Assembly (NCBI GenBank): GCA_001600175.1
Contig: BCJC01000005.1
Coordinates: forward strand, 166,471-230,470
Length of the DNA stretch: 64,000 nucleotides
Origin: Erythrobasidium yunnanense
Lineage: Eukaryota; Basidiomycota; Cystobasidiomycetes; Erythrobasidiales; Erythrobasidiaceae
Direction: 5' to 3'
The stretch's first letter is position 1. Each line of letters opens with the position of its first letter. A program made the position numbers and the translations under genes. Positions 55,283 through 64,000 of this stretch are shown here, piece after piece. The notes under the pieces were generated by a model. It made no database searches. It was not told where the DNA came from and saw only the letters and a program-made list of their open reading frames with translations.

Positions 55283-55890
55283 CTTGTATGCGTGTCTGTG
55301 CTTGTATTGGCGTAAGAACGAGGGTTGGGGTTTCTCCGCGATAGATGTTCTGGAGAGCTGGCGGCTTCCAGCGATTACAAGCTTGCGAGTGCAGCGCGTT
55401 GCGTTGAAGATTGCACGATGTGAATGTTGTACTAGTGCGGTAACATGCCAAAGCCTTCGAACTGGTCATTAGTTGATGCCCCTCCACTTCGTCGAGTCGA
55501 GCGCGTACTGTTTGACGCGTAGGAAGTGCTTGTAGACACCACAATACGCTTCCTGTGTGCTAGCTAGCCTTGCTGCAAGCTCGACTTGCTGGGTATCTTC
55601 TCCAAGTCGTAAGGAAGCAAGGATTGGGTGCGGTATTATCAAGGTCTTGGGACCTTTAGGTAGCATTTTATACGGCGTAGGCAGGGCAAAAAAGAAGAAG
55701 GCTGAGTTAAGGACGTTGTGCTATCGATACAGGCCTAGGCTCTATCGATACTCTTTCCGAGAGCATGATCCTAAAGTACGGGAGTTCCTACGCGGCTACC
55801 TACTCTATCATCCATGTATCGACTCTGCGTACCATCGTAAGGACAGCTCATTGTGTACTGCCCTAACGTAACAATCCGGCGCGATCCTTC
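55283..55890. other. Intergenic region between F-box copies A and B
   Basis: About 600 bases. A 65-codon minus-strand frame at 55469-55666 (LGEDTQQVELAARLASTQEA, then YCGVYKHFLRVKQYALDSTK) reads like protein and could be an upstream exon of copy A or a separate small gene; evidence is weak. The antisense frame 55557-55871 overlaps it and has no motif. Confidence 0.35.
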
Positions 55891-56766
55891 CTAATCTTCT
55901 ACGAACTCCCAATGTTCTACGAGCGATATCGCCAATCTAGCAAGCGGACGTCCCCTCTCGCTTTGTAATCGTTCAGCATCTTGACTGAATTCCGATCCTT
56001 GAGAACCCTTGCGTATCCAGGTTAGGGTATTGAAGATATTATCATAATGCATGTCCGCGAGTCCGCCAATACAGGGCAGAAATTCGGTCCTTACTTCGCT
56101 CTCAAATCTCTCCTGTTGCCAGCCGAAATGACGTATTTGAAGCCGGTCCAGCTGAAGCGGTGAGCTCGACAAGTCAGCGATATGAGCTCGGCGTCGGAAG
56201 CCAGCAGGAAAAGAGCGTATGTGAAGATCACTCAGATGGTGTATGTGTGTAACCATGCTTATCAGGCTGTAACAATATTCAGGCTGCCGATTGTGTATAT
56301 GAAGCAGATCCAAAGATAGTTGTGTTATGTGGCCGTACATGGAAAGCCTGCGACGGATTTCAAGTGCCGGAGCCGAACTCCCTTTTAGAAACTGTAAGTG
56401 CAGATATTTGACGTTTGATGCGTTCTCCAGAAGGGTGCATTCTTTGCCATCCTCGACAGGCAGAACCAGATATCGGCAGTCTCGAAGATTGGCAGTCGAG
56501 ATTCGGGCACGATATGTTGCTAAAGCCTCATGAAAGGAATTCCTGGGTCTGACCATGTAATGGAGGACCGGATGTGCAGCTCTGCGGAGGCGCTTCGACA
56601 TCAAACACAGCGCTAAGAGGGCATCGCGATCCTGCTTTTCCTTGAGACTTATGCCTTGACATGCGAAATTTATCAGATCCTGTTTGGAACGCAGATCTAA
56701 GGCGAAATATTGGCATATTATTTGAAGGAGTTCGTTCGGGAGGTCCAGTAGGGAGCTGGGCATCAC
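55891..56766 (-). CDS. F-box-like protein, array copy B
   Basis: Single main exon, 291 aa, opening MMPSSLLDLPNELLQIICQY. Family marks in order: LPNELLQIICQYFALDL, LCLMSKRLRRAAHPVLHYMV, STANLRDCRYLVLPVEDG, NVKYLHLQFLKG, RRLSMYGHITQLSLDLLHI, MVTHIHHLSDLHIRSFPAGF, SSPLQLDRLQI and a C-terminal FLPCIGGLADMHYD. It therefore shares the whole length with copies C and D. A leader with a splice donor about 130 bases upstream matches that of copy C, so a 5' exon or UTR intron is likely. Confidence 0.75.
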   Translation of the reverse strand: MMPSSLLDLPNELLQIICQYFALDLRSKQDLINFACQGISLKEKQDRDALLALCLMSKRLRRAAHPVLHYMVRPRNSFHEALATYRARISTANLRDCRYLVLPVEDGKECTLLENASNVKYLHLQFLKGSSAPALEIRRRLSMYGHITQLSLDLLHIHNRQPEYCYSLISMVTHIHHLSDLHIRSFPAGFRRRAHIADLSSSPLQLDRLQIRHFGWQQERFESEVRTEFLPCIGGLADMHYDNIFNTLTWIRKGSQGSEFSQDAERLQSERGRPLARLAISLVEHWEFVED

Positions 56767-57320
56767 GCCTAAGGGTGCACGAGAGAACGGGAGGATCTCG
56801 AAGCTTGAGAGGATGTCGGACTTGATGCAGCTATAAGTCGCTTTGAGCTTGAGTTCCGCTGGCGTCTCTCCTGGGTTCGCGCTGACTTACGGCGGGGTAG
56901 GACACCAGATCAGCATACGTTGTTGAAGCTACTGTCGCAAACAGTGCATCAACGCTCTTTGACTGAAATTTTGTTGGAGCATCCAATTCGTGCGGAAGCA
57001 AGGTGCGACATGATGATAGGAGGACGAAATTCGAAAGCATGAGTAGCCCGAGCTGGTTCTGAGATATCAAGGATGATTGGAGCAAGCGTGATGTGCAACG
57101 CGACAAGGAAAACCAGGGGAATAGCAGTACACAAATGCTGTGCGAGCGTAGGTCCGCCTCCAAGGTAGATGTAGACTATCACTGTAATGACGGAATACTT
57201 TCTGTCTGCATGAACCTTTCCATCGCTTGCATGGATGCGCTTACATGACTAACGCGCCGCATCGAATGTACGATTGGACTTGCCGAAGAGCGATTTTGCC
57301 AGAGCTTTTAGATGTGATTG
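56767..57320. other. Intergenic region between F-box copies B and C
   Basis: About 550 bases. The stretch at about 56845-56895 contains the conserved upstream leader (GGTTCGCGCTGACTTACGGC on the plus strand, so a GTAAGT donor on the minus strand). Frames at 56831-57182 on the minus strand show no motif. Confidence 0.45.
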
Positions 57321-58121
57321 TCAAGCTTCACCCGTATGCACATGAGATGCCTCCTTCTTGTTGCTCCTGCGTGTCCAAATCATGTTGTTGCCGATCATCT
57401 CGAAGTCCATATCCTGAACTCCGCCAATACATGCAACAAACTCGGAGACTACTTGTCTTCGGTCCCAATCGGCGGCGCCTATTTGAAGTCTGTCGAGCTG
57501 AAGAGGTATGCTCGATGAATCCTCGGCGTGAGGCTGTCGTCTGAAGTTGGGAGGGAAACAAGGTATGTGCAGATCGCGGAGGTGGTGCAGATGAGTGATC
57601 ATCGGTATCACACTGTGAAGATAACGAAGATGCTTGAGAGAATCGTTTGCGAGGTCCGTCAGATCCAAAGAGACGCGAGTAGCGTGGCTGAAGTGCGAAA
57701 GTTCACGAATGATCCGTGCCGCTGCACGAGTCTTCGCCTTCGCTTGGATATACAAATGTATGTACTCTACGTTTGGTGCGTTATTTAAGAGGGCTGCTTC
57801 ATTGCCGTGCTTTACAGGAAGCACGAGATATCGACACTCTCGCAGATTGGCGGCCAAGATTCGAGTCCGGAAGAATGCCATATGGAGGGGAGTACCGTAT
57901 TTAGGCTGGACCATGTAATGAAGAGTCGGATGGGCGGCTTTGTGAAGGCGCCTTGATGTCAGACAGAGCGCTAGGAGAGCCTCGCGATTCTCCTGCTCGG
58001 CACGCGACAGGCCGTTCCATACAGAGTAAACCAGATTCGGTTTGCTATCCGGATGCAGAGCGAACGATCTGCATATTATTCGAAGCAGTTCGTCCGGGAG
58101 GTCCAGTATCGACGTAGGCAT
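57321..58121 (-). CDS. F-box-like protein, array copy C
   Basis: Single main exon, 266 aa, opening MPTSILDLPDELLRIICRSF. It keeps LCLTSRRLHKAAHPTLHYMV, LAANLRECRYLVLPVKHG, NVEYIHLYIQAK, ARIIRELSHFSHATRVSLDL, MITHLHHLRDLHIPCFPPNF, IPLQLDRLQIG and FVACIGGVQDMDFE. It is the shortest of the four similar copies at its C-terminus. The gap to the amidase (480 bases, divergent) contains the same leader as copy B. Confidence 0.75.
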   Translation of the reverse strand: MPTSILDLPDELLRIICRSFALHPDSKPNLVYSVWNGLSRAEQENREALLALCLTSRRLHKAAHPTLHYMVQPKYGTPLHMAFFRTRILAANLRECRYLVLPVKHGNEAALLNNAPNVEYIHLYIQAKAKTRAAARIIRELSHFSHATRVSLDLTDLANDSLKHLRYLHSVIPMITHLHHLRDLHIPCFPPNFRRQPHAEDSSSIPLQLDRLQIGAADWDRRQVVSEFVACIGGVQDMDFEMIGNNMIWTRRSNKKEASHVHTGEA

Positions 58122-58603
58122 TGCGCGAGAGGTAAGGAGGGAGAGCAGAGGAGTCTAGAGGGTCGTGAGAGACCTTTGCAGTGATGTGTTCTGCTGCTAT
58201 GGTGGGTTTGAGCTTGATGTACACGGGCGCATTTCCCAGGTTCGCGCTCGACTTACGGCTGCAAGGTAGCAGTGGCAGACCGCTTCAGCACGCGTCGTTG
58301 AAAGTGCTCAGCGCATTCAGCGCGTGCGCGAATGTTTCTTCTGACTGGACCATCCGCCGAGCATCTAATGCGTCCGGTTCCAAGAAACGACGAAAATCAA
58401 GGAGGCTCGAAGTCGAGGGGAGAGAGCAAGCTGAGCTCGCAATCCACCAAGCTTGAAGTCGCAGAAAGGAATATAGATATATTGATTATCGTTATAAATC
58501 TGCGCGTGCTCGAGGTCACCGGCAACTCGCTCTTCTGCTTGTCCCGATTGTCTCGAAAAGTCAAGCGACAGATTGCAGAAGCAGGCTAACACATCCAGTT
58601 CAA
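58122..58603. promoter_or_regulatory. Divergent region between F-box copy C and the amidase
   Basis: These 482 bases hold the amidase promoter and, at about 58199-58262, the F-box leader (GGTTCGCGCTCGACTTACGG on the plus strand, with a GTAAGT donor on the minus strand). Confidence 0.5.
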
Positions 58604-60773
58604 ATGACCTTCCCTCCCTATCATACTACCCTGCCCCATCTGAATAAGGACAACTGGCGCGACCATGTTGCGGAGAAGCGAAAGAAGCAGGCTGCAATGA
58701 TTCCGGACGAATGGAAACTGCCAGAGGGGAAATACGACAGCCAGGCTAATGTCATCAGCGTCCCTAAAGACTGCGGTATCCTGTCTGACCGGGAACTGGC
58801 TATTACCGAGATTGACGATGCTACGCAGGTGCGTCAGCTTGTGATGGTGCTTGATATACGAAGGCTTATACTTTGATTGATTCAGCTCCTAGGCAAGATT
58901 GCGAGCCGGGAATACTCTTCTTACGATGTCACGTTGGCCTTCTGCAAGCGCGCCGCGATCGCTCATCAACTCACCAACTGTCAGCTCATGCTTCATTCAT
59001 CAACCCTCCAACATCCACTGAATGTATAGGACAGGTCTCACGGAGATGTTCTGGGACCGCGCGCTTGAGAAAGCAAAGGCGTTGGATGAACATCTCGAGA
59101 AGACAGGCAAGCTCGCAGGCCCGCTCCATGGCTTGCCAGTATCCCTCAAGGATCAGTTCGATATCAAGGGAACAGAATTGACGATGGGATATGCGTCGTA
59201 CCTCGGCCGTATCTCGCCAGAGAACGCTTCGCTGGTTGATCTGCTGGAGGCAGCTGGGGCTGTACTCTATGTCCGAACCAACATCCCGCAGACCCTGATG
59301 GTGAGTTTGCCCTGAATTTGCATACTGAGCAGGAATTGACCAGTTAGACGATATGTAGATCGGCGAGTGCGAGAACCCAGTCTTTGGTCGCACGTCCAAC
59401 CCTCACAATCGGAATTTGACGCCTGGTGGATCGTCAGGCGGCGAAGGAGCTCTTGTCGCATTGAAGGGATCCATTGTCGGCGTAGTGAGTCATTCGCTCA
59501 CGCTATCGGGATTCCAAACTAATCAGTCAAACTTGGCAGGGAACCGACATCGGAGGAAGTGTCCGCATACCCTCTGCATTCTGCGGGCTCACTACAATCC
59601 GACCTTCCACCCGCCGTGTTCCGTACGGCAAAGCTACCAACAGTTATCTAGGCCAAGAAGCCATTCTTTCCGTTGCGGGACCTATGACGCGGAGCATAGC
59701 CACAGTCAAGCTCTTCATTCGAACGGTTCTAGATTCAAATGCGAGCAACTACGATGCAAGCGCTCTGCCTTTCCCATGGAATGATCAGCTGTACAAGCAA
59801 GTCTACGCGAAGAAGACCCTCACTTTCGGAGTTGCGAGAAGCGATGGATACGTTCACTTGTCACCTCCTCTACAACGAGCACTGGACATCGTGGTAGAAG
59901 GCGTCAAGCGTGCAGGTCATCAAGTCGTAGAGTTTGACCTGGTGAAGTTCAAGAGGGTCAACGCGCTCGCTATGGAAATCTTTATGGCCGTAAATTTTTG
60001 GTCAACGCATCTCAGCCTGAAACAGAGTGCTTACATAGTGGGTATGACAGGACGGCGGCGAAGATGTCAAACGCGTCATTTCTCAGATAGAGGAGCCGCT
60101 GGCTGAAGGCCTCCTCATCGGAGGGACAGCTATCAGCGTCTACGACTCTTTCCAGCTCAATAGGGAAAGTAAGCTGGTCACGTACTTTGTTGATCGAAAC
60201 CGTATTCAAGCATTGATCTCGCTATTCCTTCAGAGGAAGCTCTTCAGCAGGCCTTCCTGCAAGAATGGCAGACCGTGGCAGGTGGAAAGCCCATTGACGG
60301 CTTGCTGACGGCCGCTGTGCCCATTCCCGCTTGTATCCCTCAACAGAACCCGCATGTTGGCTACACATGGTAAGTATCTTGCTTTCATCCCCATATCCGT
60401 TTTTGCTGACGTGCTGTATTAGCACCTTCAACCTGCTTGATCTACCTGCGACAGTCTTTCCCGTTACGACGGTCGATCCGTCCGTTGATGAATGGGGCGA
60501 TAAGCGACCTGAGCCTTACGGAGAGACTGATAAAGGCTTTATCGAGCGCTGTAAGTGTTTAACATGTTTAATTATATGCCTCTTTGGGATTCTGACAGCT
60601 GTTCGAATACAGTCAGTGCAAAGGCGTCGGCTGGGTTGCCTGTGACTGTGCAGCTGTGAGTGATAAGATTGGCAGTGTGAAGCAATACTGACTTCATGGA
60701 CAGGGTCGGACGCCGCTGGCAAGAAGAGGCGCTCCTGGCTTTGACGGAAAGAGTTCAAGACTGCCTGAAATGA
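58604..60773 (+). CDS. Amidase signature enzyme (acetamidase-like)
   Basis: Hydrolyses carboxylic amides to acid plus ammonia. The start is ATG 58604 (MTFPPYHTTLPHLNKDNWRD). The Ser-cisSer-Lys triad is complete: Lys in GLPVSLKDQFDIKG, cis-Ser in LTPGGSSGGEGALVALKG, and Ser nucleophile in GTDIGGSVRIPSAFCG, with introns between them near 59299-59357 and 59486-59540. FAMILY flanks: LLGKIASREYSSYDVTLAFC, SVAGPMTRSIATVKLFIRTV, FNLLDLPATVFPVTTVDPSV and the C-terminal LPVTVQLVGRRWQEEALLAL. TGA is at 60771-60773. The length and N-terminal leader fit fungal general acetamidases (amdS type), with about eight introns. It lies inside the F-box array on the opposite strand and shares nothing with it. Confidence 0.88.
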
Positions 60774-61050
60774 ATTGCCTCCACATCCTGTGCTGACTTA
60801 CTGTAGCATACCCGACTAGTATACCCTCTGCATCAATTCAGAGCGGTCAGATCACTAGACTTGCCCTATCTTAGAACGCTCAATTGCAACTGAGTGTCCG
60901 GTAGATGGGAAGGCAAGGCACGATAGACGTCACTGCCATGCCGCACAGAATCAGCAAGCTGAGCTTTCGTTATGCGAGGCTAGAAGCATAGACTTTGCAC
61001 AGTCCAAAGAAAAGTCATTCAAGAGGAAACAGAGCTGTAAGCGGCCTCTG

Positions 61051-61911
61051 CTAACCCCAGCTGTGGGCCCACCTAGCGAAGTCTATCCTATTCCGTTCGT
61101 AATTCTCCTCTCGGCTCGCGACGCATTGCGATGCCGCATCTGCTTTCTGGCCGTTGTCTGTTCGGCGTGTCCACATCATTCTGCCATATCTATTCTGCTC
61201 GTAATGCATGTCTTCGCATCCGCCAATATATGGAAGGAACTCTGCGATCACTTCTTCCTCTATGCCGGGCTCGATGGAATATATTCGAAGCCTATCCAGC
61301 TCAAGAGGTGAGGTTGGCGAGCTAGCGCTTTGCAGATCTCGCTTAAAGCCGACAGGAAAGAAGTAAATGTAGAGGTCCCGAAGATGTCGTAGATGGATGA
61401 CCATGTGTAACAAACTGTAAGCATAGGTAGCCTCCTCCAGCATGCCCATTATATCCAAACAGAGATGAGTTATGTGGCAGTGATGGGAAAGTTCCCGAAG
61501 AATGGTAGGCGCCGTAGCGACACTGTTCCCTCTTGGAAAAACCAAATGGAGCCCCTGCGCGCTTGGCGCGTTCTGTAGAAGCTTGAATTCGCGGCCATCG
61601 CCGACGAGCAGGATGAGGTATCGACAATCTCGCAGATTGGCAGCGGACAGGCGAGCATAGTAAGTTGCGGCATTTCGATTGTTGACACTCGTAGGATGAA
61701 CAATGTAATGTAAGACCGGGTGAGCCGCTTCATGCAGCCGCTTCGATGTCAAAGAGAGCGATAAGAGAGTGTTGCGATCCTCCTTCTCCCTGGAGTTCAA
61801 GTCGTACCATACGGATGCTACAAGATCGTATTGCGACTCCAGATCGAATGCGAAAGAGTTGCATATAATCCTGAGGAGCTCGTCCGGGAGATTCAGCAGG
61901 GATGTAGGCAT
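61051..61911 (-). CDS. F-box-like protein, array copy D
   Basis: Single main exon, 286 aa, opening MPTSLLNLPDELLRIICNSF. It shares LSLTSKRLHEAAHPVLHYIV, SAANLRDCRYLILLVGDG, SAQGLHLVFPRG, TILRELSHHCHITHLCLDIM, MVIHLRHLRDLYIYFFPVGF, SPLELDRLRIYS and FLPYIGGCEDMHYE with copies B and C. A GTAAGT donor lies about 140 bases upstream on the minus strand (plus-strand GACTTACCGC, about 62043). Confidence 0.75.
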   Translation of the reverse strand: MPTSLLNLPDELLRIICNSFAFDLESQYDLVASVWYDLNSREKEDRNTLLSLSLTSKRLHEAAHPVLHYIVHPTSVNNRNAATYYARLSAANLRDCRYLILLVGDGREFKLLQNAPSAQGLHLVFPRGNSVATAPTILRELSHHCHITHLCLDIMGMLEEATYAYSLLHMVIHLRHLRDLYIYFFPVGFKRDLQSASSPTSPLELDRLRIYSIEPGIEEEVIAEFLPYIGGCEDMHYEQNRYGRMMWTRRTDNGQKADAASQCVASREENYERNRIDFARWAHSWG

Positions 61912-62541
61912 TTCTGCGCGAGAGCAGGATGTAACAGTTCCAGTGAGTCTCGAAGCTTGCGGAGATGTGCTACGAAGTCCTCGTCGGGGCTCTGTAAATT
62001 GCGTAAACGCTTGAGGCGGCTCTTCTTCTAAGGTTGCCCATGACTTACCGCAACAGCAAGGCAGGACGCTCGACTGGATGCGGTTTTGGATACGTTCAGG
62101 TTGTGCAACGCTCTGATACGCTTCAGCCCGAGGTCTTACCCGCGATTGAGCATTCAGTCTGATTCGTGCAAAGGCAAGAAGCGAAGGGCGTCAAACAGCG
62201 AAAGCAAGCCAGCTGAGCTTGTGTATCACACCACTATAGATGTCGAGAAGTTGGCGGGACACGTTCGTGCTTGTTTCAGTAATGATAATTCAGGACAACG
62301 CAAAGCTGCCTGCGCCGCAGCTATGTTCAGGACGCTAATTTCTGTCTGATTTGAAGATATACATGTACCTTGTATTATCTGTTTCAATGTCCACTCTGGT
62401 CTTCTGCTTTTGCTTTCCGACCTTTTCCTCTACTAAATACCGAGTACCAGCAGCATTACCGAACACGCTCTCTGCCGATGAGCGGACTGCGAGCTTAGCA
62501 TTGACTGTCATTTATGCAGAGAGTCCTTTTTGCAATGTTTT
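61912..62541. other. Intergenic region between F-box copies D and E
   Basis: About 630 bases. The D-side holds the leader-like donor near 62043. The rest has short plus-strand frames without motif. Nothing else is seen. Confidence 0.45.
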
Positions 62542-63324
62542 CTAAGCTTGTACGTTGCTGTCTTCTCTGGACCAGTACAGCACACCATGTTCACCATGTT
62601 CTCGGACGTGCTTAGTGGGTATGGGTAAGCTTACACATACTAGAAACCGCTTTACGACGACCTCTTCTATGTAAGCGTTCTCGCAGGAGATAGTGAGCAG
62701 ATCGACACCGAGAGGGGGACAGGCGACGGAGCGAATTTCTGAATACGGATGAACGGAGAAGTCGGGCGGGAAGGATATGATGTGGAGGGTACGAATACTG
62801 CGAAGGCGAATGACTGTGCGAAGGATCGAATGGGCATAGCCTATGTTCTTGGGATAAACCAGATTATCGAAATTTAAAGTTGGAGACGTGATTGAGACGT
62901 GCGTAAACAAGGATTTCGATAGCTTCTCAGTAGATATATAACTGAAGTCGGTCTTGAACGTCAAATGTAGGCGTTGCAATGCGGATATACCATCGAGGAT
63001 CGAGTATTCGCGTCCGGTACGAACTGGCAGCATCAAACTTCGACAGTACTGCATGTCCGCGTTCCATAGGGATGTGCGATATCTAGCCAGTTCCTCATGG
63101 ACATTTCGAATGCTAGGCTCGATGATACATTGCAAGGCCGGACGAGCTGCCGCCCGAATGCGCTTCGATGTGCGGCATAGCGAGCAGAGGGTGCGAAGTT
63201 TCATGCGGTCATCGGTGTTACAGAGTAGTGGCCGTCGATGCATCCGTTCGTCCCATTCCCCACGGAAGATGTCGCATATCATGCAGAGGAGCTCATTTGG
63301 GAGGTCCAGCAGCGAAGTAGGCAT
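62542..63324 (-). CDS. F-box-like protein, array copy E (diverged)
   Basis: The start at 63324 is chosen because MPTSLLDLPNELLCMICDIF aligns with the starts of B, C and D; the frame is open further upstream to 63501, where it would add 59 basic residues. Product 260 aa. It keeps LCRTSKRIRAAARPALQCII, WNADMQYCRSLMLPVRTG and the spacing of later Leu-rich segments (LQRLHLTFKTDF, VIRLRSIRTLHIISFPPDF), but the similarity is clearly lower than among B, C and D. The F-box has an inserted acidic/basic loop (RGEWDERMHRR). Confidence 0.65.
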   Translation of the reverse strand: MPTSLLDLPNELLCMICDIFRGEWDERMHRRPLLCNTDDRMKLRTLCSLCRTSKRIRAAARPALQCIIEPSIRNVHEELARYRTSLWNADMQYCRSLMLPVRTGREYSILDGISALQRLHLTFKTDFSYISTEKLSKSLFTHVSITSPTLNFDNLVYPKNIGYAHSILRTVIRLRSIRTLHIISFPPDFSVHPYSEIRSVACPPLGVDLLTISCENAYIEEVVVKRFLVCVSLPIPTKHVREHGEHGVLYWSREDSNVQA

Positions 63325-64000
63325 CTTGAGTTGATGTGGGTATGAAGGCCGCAGTTTCAAAGCGGAGCTTGATGCTGGCTTATCGGCTTTTGACTCTGGC
63401 TGAGCAACCGCGCCTTTGCTTCGAGCTGATCGCAAGATCCAGCGGGAAGCAGAATGAATCAGTCGACTTGAATGCACGCGTAGGGTGTATGACTGGTCCA
63501 CCTGCTCTGCTCGTGCGATGTCTCAACCTGCGCGCAAGTTACGAGTTGTCCGGAAGCAAGAGGTGTAGCGAGAATGACGGACGGAACACCGCGGCAGCAG
63601 CCTCGTGTTTCTGGAAGCAATAGCAAGAGCAAGAGCATAGGATCCTGACAATCTGCGTTCTCGCGAAAGAGCGCCTGCTTGGTGCCGAAGAACGAAGCGC
63701 CATGACATTCCACAACCTGCTGCAGCTCTCTATCCTAGGATTCGATGGCATGTAAAATGCTCATTGTTGCAGCAGACAGGAATGACTAGAGAAAGGGATC
63801 ACCAGTGTCGTAGAAAGCTACCTCAGGCTCTTTGCGGATTTAGAAGTTTATGCCAGGCTAGGCGGGCCGCAACAGCTAGTGACAACCACATCGACGAAGA
63901 CTAGTATGCCACTTAAGAGGACTGCCTGCCGTAGAATGCTGTCGCTGCGAGTCCTCTGCAGAGCTTTCGCAGCGAGGCTGAGCAAACGAAAATCCCGCTG
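63325..64000. other. Region upstream of F-box copy E, to window end
   Basis: About 675 bases. The minus-strand frame stays open to 63501 and could be an N-terminal extension of copy E. Beyond that, three overlapping minus-strand frames (63459-63751) show no motif. No other gene is supported before the window ends. Confidence 0.4.

Noticed and set aside
1-64000. Retroviral, LTR-type or other capsid-bearing elements
   Set aside because: No reverse transcriptase, integrase, capsid or long terminal repeat signature was seen on either strand.

Overview
The window is nuclear DNA of a fungus. Genes are compact, sit on both strands and are cut by many short GT-AG introns, mostly about 40-75 nt. The gene content is typical of fungi: Zn2Cys6 regulators, MFS sugar transporters, GH3 and GH5 glycosidases, an NRPS-like carboxylate reductase, and Baeyer-Villiger-type flavoproteins. 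Tiny exons, and a coiled-coil protein that recalls a basidiomycete family, make me lean to Basidiomycota. That placement is an inference, and I cannot name a genus. I saw no rRNA, CRISPR array, or retroviral or LTR-type element, and I identified no tRNA by eye.

Layout. 0-6.2 kb: the 5' part of a GH5 glycosidase, a zinc-knuckle protein, and two divergent short-chain dehydrogenases (SDRs). 6.4-16.8 kb: a Zn2Cys6 regulator, then a duplicated block. The complete block is an MFS sugar transporter (-) divergent from an SDR (+) at 13.4-16.8 kb. A decayed copy at 9.4-12.3 kb keeps only the transporter 3' end and an internal SDR piece, in the same order and orientation. An unrecognised gene and a 43-bp minisatellite lie between these two pieces. 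17.5-24 kb: a Baeyer-Villiger-type monooxygenase and a UvrD/Srs2-type DNA helicase. 24.9-35.7 kb: a possible BTB-like protein, then a likely glycan-use set of sugar transporter, Zn2Cys6 regulator and GH3 beta-glucosidase with a probable PA14 insert.

36-43.3 kb: an A-T-R-R NRPS-like reductase (1306 aa, the architecture of fungal glycine betaine reductase), an SDR and a second Baeyer-Villiger-type monooxygenase. This looks like a small oxidoreductive metabolic cluster. 44-54.3 kb: a protein with two tandem C-x4-C...H-x3-C fingers, an aromatic-ring hydroxylase-like FAD monooxygenase, a six-exon coiled-coil protein, an apiosidase-like (DUF4038) glycosidase, and RNA polymerase III subunit RPC4/C53.

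54.4-64 kb: an array of five related F-box-like genes, all on the minus strand, interrupted by one amidase gene on the plus strand. At least two and perhaps three copies share an upstream leader that contains a splice donor.

Gene ends were set from start and stop codons that I read directly. Internal splice sites were read by hand in many genes and are approximate in the others, as noted in each entry.
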